Origin: Azospirillum agricola
GTDB taxonomy: Bacteria; Pseudomonadota; Alphaproteobacteria; Azospirillales; Azospirillaceae
Direction of reading: 5' to 3'
NCBI RefSeq assembly: GCF_017876095.1
Contig: NZ_JAGINM010000022.1
Location: 1-64,000, forward strand
DNA length: 64,000 bases
Positions 1 through 7,827 of the stretch are shown piece after piece. Position 1 is the first letter of the stretch. Every line of letters begins with the position of its first letter. The notes beneath the pieces are model-generated. The model had not been told where the DNA came from, made no database searches, and saw only the letters and a list, made by a program, of their open reading frames with translations. The translations under genes were made by a program, and so were the position numbers.

Positions 1-751
1 TCCCGTGGACTCCCTGGACAACGGGCTTCTGCAACTGGAAGCGTGGCTGGAAATTGGACGCCGATGATGGCTGGTTTTTCGAGGCCGATTGACAGTCATG
101 CCGCTGGATGACGCTGGAGCGCTTCCTCCCTCGGCTGGGGCTCGCCAGAAGGTTAGCCTCCAAGTCGCCTCGATCGATTGCCCAATTCACAATGCGGAGG
201 GCGATTTCCCGGACCTTGTGGGCCTTTTGGATCGTTCCAACCTCAACGAGAGGATCTAGGAGGGCGACCAAATCTCGCCGCCGCAAATCAGCCGCCACCC
301 GATCCTTCCAGGCCGGCATGATCTCACGATTGATCATCGATACGATGTTAGGCCCTCTTCGGAGGGTGGGGCATTCCAGCTTGATGTAGAGGGATGCCAG
401 TTGGCCGAAGGTGCCGGGAGCGTAGCCCGTGGCGGCCTTGTGCTCGATTGCCAAGCGGGCCTCATCCTTCGCTGCCTGCTTCTCTGCCGCAGGGTCGCTA
501 CCTGCCTCCACCAACTCCAGGGCCTTGCTCGCCTTCTCCCGCGCCTCACCGAGCTTCAGGGTAGGGTAGTGACCGAGCGTTAACCGCTTCTGCTTACCCT
601 CGAAGCGGTAGAAGACGAACCACGACTTGCTGTTGTCGCCCACCCGCAAGCCGAAGCCAGGTAGGGAGGCGTCGAACAGCTCAAGGCGCTGGCCAGGACT
701 TGGAGGTGTTGCGTTTTCCACCGTCTTCGCGGTGAGCTTGACCTTTGGCAT
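1..751 (-). CDS. Tyrosine integrase, N-terminal part, probably truncated
   Basis: The reading frame starts at ATG 751 and stays open to the left edge, giving 250 residues. Residues 1-90 look like the arm-DNA-binding domain of phage/island integrases, with the typical GFGLRV, the SWFVFYRFEGK strand and the LTLGHYPTLKLGEAR helix start. Residues 113-205 look like the SAM-like core-binding domain and end in the usual RGDLEAN. After about residue 212 (position ~115) the sequence stops resembling an integrase. The catalytic domain with its Arg-His-Arg-Tyr residues would be expected next and does not begin, so the gene is probably broken by recombination. G+C and codon use are visibly lower than in the neighbours, as expected for acquired DNA. 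Family assignment is firm. Truncation is inferred because the window edge is close. Confidence 0.75.
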   Translation of the reverse strand, partial: MPKVKLTAKTVENATPPSPGQRLELFDASLPGFGLRVGDNSKSWFVFYRFEGKQKRLTLGHYPTLKLGEAREKASKALELVEAGSDPAAEKQAAKDEARLAIEHKAATGYAPGTFGQLASLYIKLECPTLRRGPNIVSMINREIMPAWKDRVAADLRRRDLVALLDPLVEVGTIQKAHKVREIALRIVNWAIDRGDLEANLLASPSRGRKRSSVIQRHDCQSASKNQPSSASNFQPRFQLQKPVVQGVHG

Positions 752-1162
752 ATCATCCTCTGGTTCGGAGGGGGCGGCCAGATGCGGCCAGGGTAACAGA
801 GCGGGTAACAAGGCGGGTAACAAAAGGCGTGTTTGTCAGGGTGCGGCACGGTGCCGTAATGTTCGCATGTAAGGCGGTAATATTATGATTTTAAACCATA
901 TTGTGTGCCGTCTCGTGCACCGCGGTTCCCTTTGGCACATCGCCATGCCCGACCGGTGAATCCGGCCTGGACCGTTCCCGGCCCGGCCGGCGGGACCCTG
1001 CCCCGACGCAGGAGAGTCTTGACAGCCCGCCGCCCGCCGCTAGACCTGACGCCTCTCCGGTTCGCGGACCGCCCGTCGGCACGCCGCACGTCGACGGCGC
1101 GGTCGGGCCGGTTCGGCCAGGGCGCCCGCGAACATCCATGACTCGAGACAGGCTGGTCGGAC
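752..1162. other. Intergenic stretch between integrase remnant and ilvA
   Basis: This 411-bp stretch contains the GGGTAACA repeats, the 844-856 palindrome and an AT-rich patch around 871-903 that could hold a promoter. From about 915 on, base composition returns to the high G+C of the chromosome, so the island boundary probably falls near 900. No credible gene is seen; the open frames here are shadows in GC-rich DNA. Confidence 0.5.
791..821. repeat. Three GGGTAACA direct repeats upstream of the integrase
   Basis: The octamer GGGTAACA occurs at 791-798, 803-810 and 814-821, with start-to-start spacing of 12 and 11 bp, about one helical turn. It lies 40-70 bp upstream of the integrase start codon. 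Such phased repeats could be arm-type integrase binding sites or an autoregulatory site. That role is inferred. A perfect palindrome (CGGCAC-G-GTGCCG) sits just beyond at 844-856. Confidence 0.5.
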
Positions 1163-2707
1163 GTGCAGGACTATATCCGGAAGATTCTCTCGGCCCGCGT
1201 CTACGACGTGGCGATCGAGAGCCCGCTCGATTCCATGCCCCGCCTGTCGGAGCGTCTCGGCTGCGCCATCGCCCTGAAGCGGGAGGATCTCCAGCCGGTC
1301 TTCTCCTTCAAGCTGCGCGGCGCCTACAACAAGATGGCCGGGCTGGAGCGGGCGGACCTCGACCGCGGCGTCATCTGCGCCTCGGCCGGCAACCACGCCC
1401 AGGGCGTGGCGCTGGCCGCCCAGTCGCTCGGCGCCACGGCGACCATCGTCATGCCGCGCACCACCCCCGACATCAAGGTCCAGGCGGTCAAGAGCCGGGG
1501 CGGTCGGGTGGTGCTGCACGGCGAGAGCTTCGACGAGGCCTACGCCCACGCCCGCCGGCTGGAGGCCGAACAGGGCCTGACCTTCATCCATCCCTACGAC
1601 GATCCCGACGTGATCGCCGGCCAGGGCACCGTCGGCATGGAGATCCTGCGCCAGCACCCCGACCCGATCGAGGCGGTGTTCGTGCCGATCGGTGGCGGCG
1701 GGCTGGCCGCCGGGGTGGCGCTGTTCGTCAAGTTCCTGCGCCCCGACGTGAAGGTGATCGGCGTCGAGCCGGAGGAGGCGGCGAGCATGGCCGCCGCCAT
1801 CGCCGCCGGCGACCGCGTGATCCTGAACCAGGTCGGCCTGTTCGCCGACGGCGTCGCCGTGCGGCAGGCCGGAGAGGAGACCTTCCGGCTGTGCCGCGAA
1901 CTGCTGGACGGCGTCGTCACCGTCGGCACCGACGAGATCTGCGCCGCCGTGAAGGACATCTTCGAGGACACCCGCGCCATCGCCGAGCCGTCCGGCGCCG
2001 TCAGCCTCGCCGGCCTGAAGAAGTATGTCGAGGACGGGATGGGCGGGGAGCGCGGCGCCCTGGTCGCCATCAACAGCGGCGCCAACATGAATTTCGACCG
2101 GCTCCGCCACATCGCCGAGCGGGCCGAGATCGGCGAGCACCGCGAGGCGCTGCTGGCCGTCACCATCCCGGAGAAGCCGGACAGCTACCGCGCCTTCATC
2201 CGGCTGCTGGGGACGCGGGCGATCACCGAGTTCAACTACCGCTACGCCGATTCCTCCGCCGCCCAGATCTTCGTCGGCGTCCGCCTGTCCGACGGCGAGC
2301 GCGAGAAGGCCCAGATCATCGCCCTGCTGCGCGAGCGGGGCTATCCCGTGCTCGACATGAGCGACAACGAGATGGCCAAGCTGCACGTCCGCTACATGGT
2401 CGGCGGCCGGGTGGCCGGCTTGCAGGACGAGGTGATCTACCGCTTCCAGTTCCCGGAGCGGCCCGGCGCCCTGCTGAGGTTCCTCGACAGCCTGTCGGGG
2501 CAGTGGAACATCTCGCTGTTCCATTACCGCAACCACGGCGCCGATTACGGGCGGGTGCTGGCCGGCATCCAGGTGCCGGCGGGGGAGCGGGATCAGCTGG
2601 CGCGCAGCCTCGACGAACTCGACTATCCCTATTGGGACGAGTCCGACAACCCGGCCTACCGCTGCTTTCTCAGCGCCGGGCCGGGGATGGAGCGGGATCC
2701 GGAGTGA
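1163..2707 (+). CDS. ilvA: Threonine ammonia-lyase, biosynthetic type (threonine deaminase)
   Basis: Converts threonine to 2-oxobutanoate and ammonia, the first step of isoleucine synthesis, in the cytoplasm. The 514 residues fit the long biosynthetic form: a PLP fold-type II catalytic domain (about 1-320) and two C-terminal ACT-like regulatory repeats (about 330-420 and 425-505), where isoleucine and valine act in this family. The PLP lysine is Lys50 in SFKLRGA, the substrate loop SAGNHAQG is at 74-81 and the phosphate-binding GGGGLAAG at 177-184. GTG 1163 is the only start codon between the upstream in-frame stop and the conserved DYIRKIL start, so the start is well fixed. The gene appears monocistronic, with corA 71 bp downstream. 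Confidence 0.95.
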   Translation: MQDYIRKILSARVYDVAIESPLDSMPRLSERLGCAIALKREDLQPVFSFKLRGAYNKMAGLERADLDRGVICASAGNHAQGVALAAQSLGATATIVMPRTTPDIKVQAVKSRGGRVVLHGESFDEAYAHARRLEAEQGLTFIHPYDDPDVIAGQGTVGMEILRQHPDPIEAVFVPIGGGGLAAGVALFVKFLRPDVKVIGVEPEEAASMAAAIAAGDRVILNQVGLFADGVAVRQAGEETFRLCRELLDGVVTVGTDEICAAVKDIFEDTRAIAEPSGAVSLAGLKKYVEDGMGGERGALVAINSGANMNFDRLRHIAERAEIGEHREALLAVTIPEKPDSYRAFIRLLGTRAITEFNYRYADSSAAQIFVGVRLSDGEREKAQIIALLRERGYPVLDMSDNEMAKLHVRYMVGGRVAGLQDEVIYRFQFPERPGALLRFLDSLSGQWNISLFHYRNHGADYGRVLAGIQVPAGERDQLARSLDELDYPYWDESDNPAYRCFLSAGPGMERDPE

Positions 2708-2778
2708 CCTCCATCGACGGCACGATGCCCACGGCCTAAACTGTCCGCCCATCCACGGTGCCGCCTGTGTGCTGACCC

Positions 2779-3771
2779 ATGACCACGCCCGCTCCTTCCA
2801 ATCCCGCCGTGGTCGCCAGCGTGGCCTATTGCAACGGCCGCCGGGTCGCCGACGTCCCGGTCGCCGAGGCTGGAGCCTGGGCGGCGCGTGAGGGGCATTT
2901 CGTCTGGATCGGCCTGCACGAGCCGGACGAGGCCCTGCTGATGGAGGTCAAGCGCCAGTTCGGCCTGCACGAGCTGGCGGTCGAGGACGCCCTGCACGCC
3001 CACCAGCGCCCCAAGGTGGAAATCTACGGCAACAGCCTGTTCATGGTGCTGCGCACCGCCCGGCTGGAGAAGGAGGCGCTGGTGCTCGGCGAGACCCATG
3101 TCTTCGCCGGGCAGGGCCATGTCGTCACCGTGCGGCACGGTGCCTCGAGCAGCTATTCGCCGGTGCGGGCGCGCTGCGAAAGCTCCCCGCATCTGCTGAA
3201 GCACGGCGAGGATTTCGTCGTCTACGCGGTGATGGACTATGTGGTCGACTGCTATTTCCCGGCGCTCGACCAGATGGCCGGGGTGGTGGACGAATTGGAG
3301 GCGCTGCTGATGACCCGCCCGCCCAGCGTGGCGGAGATCGAGCGCATCCACCAGCTCCGCCACGACCTGGAGCGGCTGCGCCGCGCCGCCTCGCCGCTGC
3401 TGGAGGTCTGTTCGCGGCTGGAGCGCTTCGACCTGCCGATGATCGACGCCGACATCCGGCCCTATTACCGCGACGTGCAGGACCATGTGATCCGCGTCAA
3501 CGAGCAGATCGGCTCGCTGCGCGAAGTGCTGTCCTTCGCCTTTGAAACCAGTATGATCCTGGCCGCCGCGCGGCAGAACGACGTGACGCGCAAGCTGGCC
3601 GCCTGGGCCGCCATCCTCGCCGTGCCGACGGCCATCGCCGGCCTTTACGGCATGAACTTCGAGCACATGCCGGAGCTTCACTGGCGCTACGGCTATCCGG
3701 CGGTGCTGGCGGTCATCGCGGTGGTCTGCGGCGCGCTGTTCGTCCGCTTCCGGCGGACGGGCTGGCTTTGA
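2779..3771 (+). CDS. corA: CorA-family magnesium/cobalt transporter
   Basis: A 330-residue CorA-type divalent cation channel of the inner membrane. A long cytoplasmic funnel domain (about 1-265, rich in charged helices) precedes two membrane segments (about 268-288 and 305-325). They are joined by the signature GMN loop at 291-293, the selectivity filter of the family. Length and topology match normal CorA/ZntB-like proteins; the substrate (Mg, Co, Ni or Zn efflux) cannot be settled from sequence. The stop codon lies inside a small tandem duplication of about 15 bp (CTGGCTTTGAAGGG units, 3762-3790) that runs into the next gene's start region. Confidence 0.92.
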   Translation: MTTPAPSNPAVVASVAYCNGRRVADVPVAEAGAWAAREGHFVWIGLHEPDEALLMEVKRQFGLHELAVEDALHAHQRPKVEIYGNSLFMVLRTARLEKEALVLGETHVFAGQGHVVTVRHGASSSYSPVRARCESSPHLLKHGEDFVVYAVMDYVVDCYFPALDQMAGVVDELEALLMTRPPSVAEIERIHQLRHDLERLRRAASPLLEVCSRLERFDLPMIDADIRPYYRDVQDHVIRVNEQIGSLREVLSFAFETSMILAAARQNDVTRKLAAWAAILAVPTAIAGLYGMNFEHMPELHWRYGYPAVLAVIAVVCGALFVRFRRTGWL

Positions 3772-3789
3772 AGGGCTGGCTTTGAAGGG

Positions 3790-4212
3790 ATGGCTGTGAA
3801 GGATGGGGCGAGGATGAGCGACCCGAAGGACACGCTGCGCGCGCTGCTGGACACCTATCTGCGCTGCCCGGTCGAGGCGGCGCGGGCCGAGCTGGACAGC
3901 GCGCTCGGGGCCTACCAGACCGACTGGATCCGCGCGCGCGCCGGGGCCGACGCGCCGCCCCTGCCGGCGGCGGGCCCGCCCGCCCGTCCGGCGGCGCCAC
4001 GGCCGAAATTCCCCATCGCCGCCGCCGATCTCGACGTGCTGAGGCGGCTGGCCGACGGCTGGGCCGGGACCACGGCGGAGGTGTCCCGCTGGGCTTGGTT
4101 CGAGAACCGCGAGCTGGTCACGCTGGAACCGAACCCGGCGGGGGAAGGGCCGGAAACGTTGCGCCTGACGCCGGCCGGCTGGGCGGCGGCGGGGCGGACT
4201 CCGCCGGGCTGA
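3790..4212 (+). CDS. Conserved hypothetical protein, cytoplasmic
   Basis: I do not recognise this 140-residue protein. Residues 9-55 form an amphipathic helical part (SDPKDTLRALLDTYLRC). A proline/alanine linker (about 56-75) follows, then a compact C-terminal domain with several tryptophans and a LTPAGW strand that looks like the end of a winged-helix fold. There is no signal peptide or membrane segment. ATG 3814 (MSDPKD), with GAGG just ahead, is an equally possible start. The short spacing after corA suggests co-transcription. Confidence 0.6.
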   Translation: MAVKDGARMSDPKDTLRALLDTYLRCPVEAARAELDSALGAYQTDWIRARAGADAPPLPAAGPPARPAAPRPKFPIAAADLDVLRRLADGWAGTTAEVSRWAWFENRELVTLEPNPAGEGPETLRLTPAGWAAAGRTPPG

Positions 4213-4234
4213 TCCTCCGCGCGGCGCCGCCGCT

Positions 4235-5326
4235 TCAGTTCACCGGCGGCAACGAGAAGATCTGGCCCGGATAGATCATGTCGGGGTCGCGGATCTGCTC
4301 GCGGTTGGCGGTGTAGATCGTCGTGTAGAGCATGCCGTCGCCGTAGGTGCGCCGGGCCAGCCGCCACAGGCTGTTGCCCGGCTGGACCACCAGCTTGCGC
4401 CCGTCCGTCAGGTCGGCCGGCAGGGGCGAGACCTGGACCGGCAGCTCGGCGCGGGCCAGCACCTTGCCGCTGTCGCTCACCTGATCGGCGCGCAGGGTGT
4501 AGAGGCCGGGGTCGATCAGCTTCTCCGGGCTCAGCCGCCACTGCCCTTGCGGGTCGGTGTGGGCGCGGCCGACCAGGATGTTGTCGAGATAGAGCTGCAC
4601 CGCGCTGTTGGGCTTCGCCCGTCCGCCGAGCGCCACGCGCCCGGCCGGGTCGTAGTCCATGGTCTCCACCGACACGCCGCCCGGCGGGGCCGGGGCGCCC
4701 TGGCCCGACGTCTGGTCCGGAACCGGCGGGGCTTGGAGCAGCGAACTGCCGCCCATGTTGCCGCCCACGCCGCGGGTCGGGCCGGGCGTCAGGCCGTCGC
4801 GGGGCACCGCGACCGCCAGCGCCGTGGCGGGCGGGCTGGCCATGGCGTTGGCCGAGGCCGTGGCGGGGGCCGGCGGGTCGGGCACGACGACGACGACGAC
4901 CTTCTCGGCCGGCACCGGGGCCTCCGCGCCGGGGCGGCTCTCGCTGAGATTCAGTTCGCGGGTGCCGGGGGCGAGCGGCTGGTCGGGCAGCATCACCCAT
5001 TCGCCGCGCCCGTCCGCCTTGGCCGAGCCCAGCGTCCGGTCGCCGTCCTGGACCGTCACCGAGGCGCCGGGGGCGGCGCGCCCGGCCATCACCGTCGCGC
5101 CGTCGGGCGCCACCCGCACCACGTCGAAGCTGGGGGCCGCCGGCTGCGCGGGCGCGGCCGGAGCCGTGGCGGGAGCGGCAGGGGCGGCGGCCGGCGGCGG
5201 GGGCGCCTGCTTGAGGGCGATCGTGGCTGGCTGGGGAACGGAGGATTCCCGGGGCCACAGGCCATAGGCGGCGACCGCCGCCAGCAGGGCCAGGGCGGAA
5301 CCACCGAACAGCGCGCTTTGCTTCAC
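4235..5326 (-). CDS. Membrane-anchored LysM-domain protein
   Basis: A probable envelope protein that binds peptidoglycan. From GTG 5326 it has 363 residues: a single N-terminal membrane anchor (about 7-24), a proline/alanine-rich periplasmic stretch, two Ig-like repeats (each carrying a GxWxL strand) and a C-terminal LysM domain (about 311-359). The LysM starts with the conserved VQPGNSLWRLARRTYGDG and ends in YPGQIFSLP. GTG 5326 is preferred because GGAAGG lies 9 bp ahead and the hydrophobic anchor follows directly. The open frame extends to ATG 5428, which would add 34 basic residues. LysM plus Ig architecture is common in alphaproteobacterial cell-wall proteins; the exact role is unknown. 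Confidence 0.85.
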   Translation of the reverse strand: MKQSALFGGSALALLAAVAAYGLWPRESSVPQPATIALKQAPPPPAAAPAAPATAPAAPAQPAAPSFDVVRVAPDGATVMAGRAAPGASVTVQDGDRTLGSAKADGRGEWVMLPDQPLAPGTRELNLSESRPGAEAPVPAEKVVVVVVPDPPAPATASANAMASPPATALAVAVPRDGLTPGPTRGVGGNMGGSSLLQAPPVPDQTSGQGAPAPPGGVSVETMDYDPAGRVALGGRAKPNSAVQLYLDNILVGRAHTDPQGQWRLSPEKLIDPGLYTLRADQVSDSGKVLARAELPVQVSPLPADLTDGRKLVVQPGNSLWRLARRTYGDGMLYTTIYTANREQIRDPDMIYPGQIFSLPPVN

Positions 5327-5492
5327 CTTGGACACCCTTCCGGCGACCGGCCGCGTCTGGCCGTTGCCGTCAACTATAGCAGAAGGAGATGCGCCGAAAG
5401 AACAGCGCCGACGGGGCGTCCGCATCATCCCCCAGCGTTCCGAAAGGGGGGGCCGAAAGGGGAGTGCCGGAGGATGAGTGCGGGAACGGGCG

Positions 5493-6473
5493 TCACTCCA
5501 GCGCCGGCACCGTCCGCAGATAGGCGGCGATGGCGGCGCGGTCCTCCGCCGTGAGCTTGGAGGTGCTGTTGCGCACCACCTCGGCCATCGCCCCGCCTGC
5601 GACGTCGCCGTCGGGCAGCAGCCCGGTTTCCAGCATCAGCGTCAGATCGCCGTCCGACCAGTCGCCGAGTCCCTTGGGGTGCGGGGTGATGTTGGGCACC
5701 TTGCCGCCGTCCGGCCCCCGCGGGTTGCCGGCGAGGTAGCGGTCGCCGTCCAGCCCGCCGAGCATCGAGCGCGGGCTGTGGCACTCCGCGCAATGGCCGA
5801 GCGCGTCGACCAGATAGCGCCCGCGGTTCCAGGCCGCCGGCTTGGCCGGATCGTCGGGCAGCGGTCCCGGCGTCAGGTACAGCCATTGCCAGGCCGGCAG
5901 CAGGAACCGCCAGGAGAAGGGCGGTGTCAGATCGTGCGGCTTGTTGGCGATGGGGACGGCGGGCTGGCTGAACAGGTAGGCCTTCAGGTCCAGCAGGTCG
6001 CGGTCGGTCATCCGGGTGTAGCTGGCGTAGGGGAAGGCCGGGAACAGCGCCGCCCCGTCCGGCCGCCTGCCCTCGCGGAAGGCGCGGACGAAGTCGGCGT
6101 CGGACCAGCGCCCGATCCCGTTGGCCGGGTCGGGCGTGATGTTCGGGGTGAAGAAGGTGCCGAACGGGGTCGCCAGCGCCCGCCCGCCGGCCAGCGGAGC
6201 CCCGGCGGGCGCGCCGTCCTTCTCCGGGGCGGTGTGGCAGCCGAGGCAGCCCGCCGCCTGGAAGACGTAGGCGCCGCGGGCGACGGTGCCGGCGTCGGGG
6301 GGCGCCGCCCATGCGTTGCCCGCCCAGAGGAGGGCGGCCAGACCTGCCCCCACCCCGACTCTCCCCCGCTTCGCAGGGGAGGGGACTGCCGCTGCACGCC
6401 GGCAAAGCTCCCTCCCCCGCCCAGCGGGGGAGGGTTGGGGTGGGGGCACGGGAGAATGAACCATGGCGCTCAT
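5493..6473 (-). CDS. Dihaem c-type cytochrome
   Basis: A 326-residue periplasmic electron carrier with two haem-binding motifs, CLGCH at 76-80 and CAECH at 228-232, resembling the dihaem cytochrome subunits that serve membrane dehydrogenases. The hydrophobic core of the signal peptide is at about 43-56 (GLAALLWAGNAWA). The start is fixed by an ATGA overlap with the stop of the upstream cytochrome c' gene, indicating translational coupling. Oddly, residues 9-43 ahead of the hydrophobic core are read straight through a REP-like palindromic repeat (6345-6448). This gives an extended n-region rich in Pro, Arg and Lys. No dehydrogenase subunit is adjacent, so the redox partner is unknown. Confidence 0.88.
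   Translation of the reverse strand: MSAMVHSPVPPPQPSPAGRGRELCRRAAAVPSPAKRGRVGVGAGLAALLWAGNAWAAPPDAGTVARGAYVFQAAGCLGCHTAPEKDGAPAGAPLAGGRALATPFGTFFTPNITPDPANGIGRWSDADFVRAFREGRRPDGAALFPAFPYASYTRMTDRDLLDLKAYLFSQPAVPIANKPHDLTPPFSWRFLLPAWQWLYLTPGPLPDDPAKPAAWNRGRYLVDALGHCAECHSPRSMLGGLDGDRYLAGNPRGPDGGKVPNITPHPKGLGDWSDGDLTLMLETGLLPDGDVAGGAMAEVVRNSTSKLTAEDRAAIAAYLRTVPALE
6345..6448. repeat. REP-like palindromic repeat (copy 1), inside a coding region
   Basis: Outer arms are perfect 12-mers, TGCCCCCACCCC at 6345-6356 and its complement at 6437-6448. Two inner GC-rich hairpins lie between them (about 6361-6380 and 6410-6434, the second with an 11-bp stem). The same CCCCCACCC...GGGTGGGGG theme returns at 26853-26905 and 45672-45716. 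This copy lies within the start of the dihaem cytochrome gene. Confidence 0.8.
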
Positions 6474-6946
6474 TGCTTCTTGACGCGGAAATCCTCGTGG
6501 CAGCCGCCGCAGGTCTTCGACGTCGCCCCCAGCGCCTGGGCGATCTGCGCGCGGTCGCCGCCCTTGATCGCCGCCTCCAGCGTCTCGGCGGCGGGCCGCA
6601 TCGCGCTCCAGCGCTCCTGCGCGGTGCCCCAGCTCGCCCACAGCTCCGGCTTGGCGGCGCTGTCGGACACGCCGACGGCGGTGCCCTCGGGGAAGATCGC
6701 CTTCGGGTCCATCTTCGCGACCGCCAGCACGGCGTCGGCGCCCTTGGCGGCGTCCTCGGCCGTGGCGCCCTCGTTCTTCACGAACTTGGCGACGGCGCCC
6801 ATGCCGCCGCCCAGCTTCTTCATGGTCTGCTGGCGGTCCTTGACCTGCTCCGCCGGATCGGCGGCGCCGGCCGTTCCGCCGAAGGCGGCGAAGAGCAGCC
6901 CGGACACGCAGGCGGCAGCAAGGGCGTTGACGACGCGGTTGTTCAT
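6470..6946 (-). CDS. Cytochrome c' family protein
   Basis: A 158-residue periplasmic cytochrome. A signal peptide (1 to about 28, ending TAGA) is followed by a four-helix domain whose C-terminal motif CGGCH at 146-150 binds haem, the normal place for cytochrome c' (class II). Members of this family bind NO and are linked to nitrosative stress defence; that role is general family knowledge. Its stop overlaps the start of the dihaem cytochrome c by 4 nt (ATGA), so the two are co-translated and probably work in the same periplasmic electron path. A 160-bp gap separates its start from the divergent LOG gene. Confidence 0.92.
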   Translation of the reverse strand: MNNRVVNALAAACVSGLLFAAFGGTAGAADPAEQVKDRQQTMKKLGGGMGAVAKFVKNEGATAEDAAKGADAVLAVAKMDPKAIFPEGTAVGVSDSAAKPELWASWGTAQERWSAMRPAAETLEAAIKGGDRAQIAQALGATSKTCGGCHEDFRVKKQ

Positions 6947-7106
6947 GTGGTCCCTCCCGGTGATACCATGGCCATGACCGGCCGGCTCCGGTGATGACGC
7001 CGGGTGCCGGCCGGTTATTCCGTCGGTCCAACAAAGAATTCGTCCGCGCCCCGCGTCCCGTCAAGCGAGCGGTTCCGGTTCCGGGCACGAGAAAGGTTGA
7101 GTCGCG

Positions 7107-7691
7107 ATGAAGACCCTGTCGTCGGTGTGCGTCTATTGCGGGGCGTCCTCCCAGGTCGCCGACATCCACAAGCAGGCCGCGCACGCGCTGGGCGACGGTC
7201 TGGCGCGCCGCGGCATCCGTCTGGTCTATGGCGGCGGCCGGGTCGGGCTGATGGGCATCGCCGCCGACGCGGCGCTGGCCGCCGGCGGCGAGGTGGTCGG
7301 CATCATCCCCGAGCACATCCAGTCGGCCGAGGTCGAGCACACCGGCCTGACCGAGCTGCACGTCGTCGACAGCATGCACACCCGCAAGCGGATGATGGTG
7401 GAGAAGTCCGACGCCTTCGTCGTCCTGCCGGGCGGCCTCGGCACGCTCGACGAGGCGTTCGAGATCCTGACCTGGAAGCAGCTCCAGCTCCACGACAAGC
7501 CGATCGTCATCGCTGACGTCGACGGCTACTGGCGGCCGCTGCTCGGGCTGGTCGACCACATGGTGGCGCAGGGCTTCGCCCGCATCGACCAGAAGAAGCT
7601 CTACGCCGTCGCCGACCAGATCGACGGCGTGTTCGACGCGCTGGAGGCCTCGCCCCCCGCGGCGCTGCCGACCCAGCCCCGCAAGCTCTGA
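7107..7691 (+). CDS. LOG family protein (TIGR00730), cytokinin riboside 5'-monophosphate phosphoribohydrolase type
   Basis: A 194-residue Rossmann-like enzyme. The family signature PGGLGTLDE is at 108-116, with an HTRKR motif at 91-95 and the glycine-rich GGGRVGLMG at 42-50. Such enzymes cleave ribose 5-phosphate from N6-substituted AMP and release free base. In plant-associated bacteria this can release active cytokinin, and otherwise it acts on nucleotide monophosphates. The sequence shows the family; the substrate is not determined. It stands alone, divergent from the cytochrome genes and followed by the dnaB promoter region. Confidence 0.9.
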   Translation: MKTLSSVCVYCGASSQVADIHKQAAHALGDGLARRGIRLVYGGGRVGLMGIAADAALAAGGEVVGIIPEHIQSAEVEHTGLTELHVVDSMHTRKRMMVEKSDAFVVLPGGLGTLDEAFEILTWKQLQLHDKPIVIADVDGYWRPLLGLVDHMVAQGFARIDQKKLYAVADQIDGVFDALEASPPAALPTQPRKL

Positions 7692-7720
7692 CGCCGGGGG
7701 TCAAACCCGTCCCAGGGAAG

Positions 7721-7750
7721 TTATCCCCGGACTTCCCAATCTGTGGATAA
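7721..7750. promoter_or_regulatory. DnaA-box cluster upstream of dnaB
   Basis: TGTGGATAA at 7742-7750 is the exact complement of the DnaA consensus TTATCCACA. TTATCCCCG at 7721-7729 matches it at seven of nine positions, and a third weaker TGTGCACAG follows at 7756. These sites lie 80-110 bp ahead of the dnaB start, so DnaA may control dnaB. No other origin features (AT-rich unwinding element, many boxes) are visible. Confidence 0.6.
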
Positions 7751-7827
7751 CTTTTGTGCACAGCTTTTGCGGAGGGGCTCCCCCCTTCGCACAGCGTTCC
7801 CGTTCCGTTTCTGCTACAGTGTCCCGC

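Noticed and set aside
3..92. Tryptophan-rich open frame on the + strand at the left edge (PWTPWTTGFCNWKRGW...)
   Set aside because: It has no start in the window and resembles no family I can name. It could be the end of a gene or chance, so it is not reported as a gene.
1040..2752. Long open frames opposite to and alongside ilvA (570 and 612 residues)
   Set aside because: High G+C makes long shadow frames on all strands. Their proteins are rich in Arg, Pro, Gly and His repeats, while the ilvA frame shows clear enzyme motifs.
7692..7827. Chromosome origin at the DnaA boxes
   Set aside because: Only two or three boxes, no AT-rich unwinding region and no typical origin neighbours such as dnaA, dnaN or hemE/parAB.
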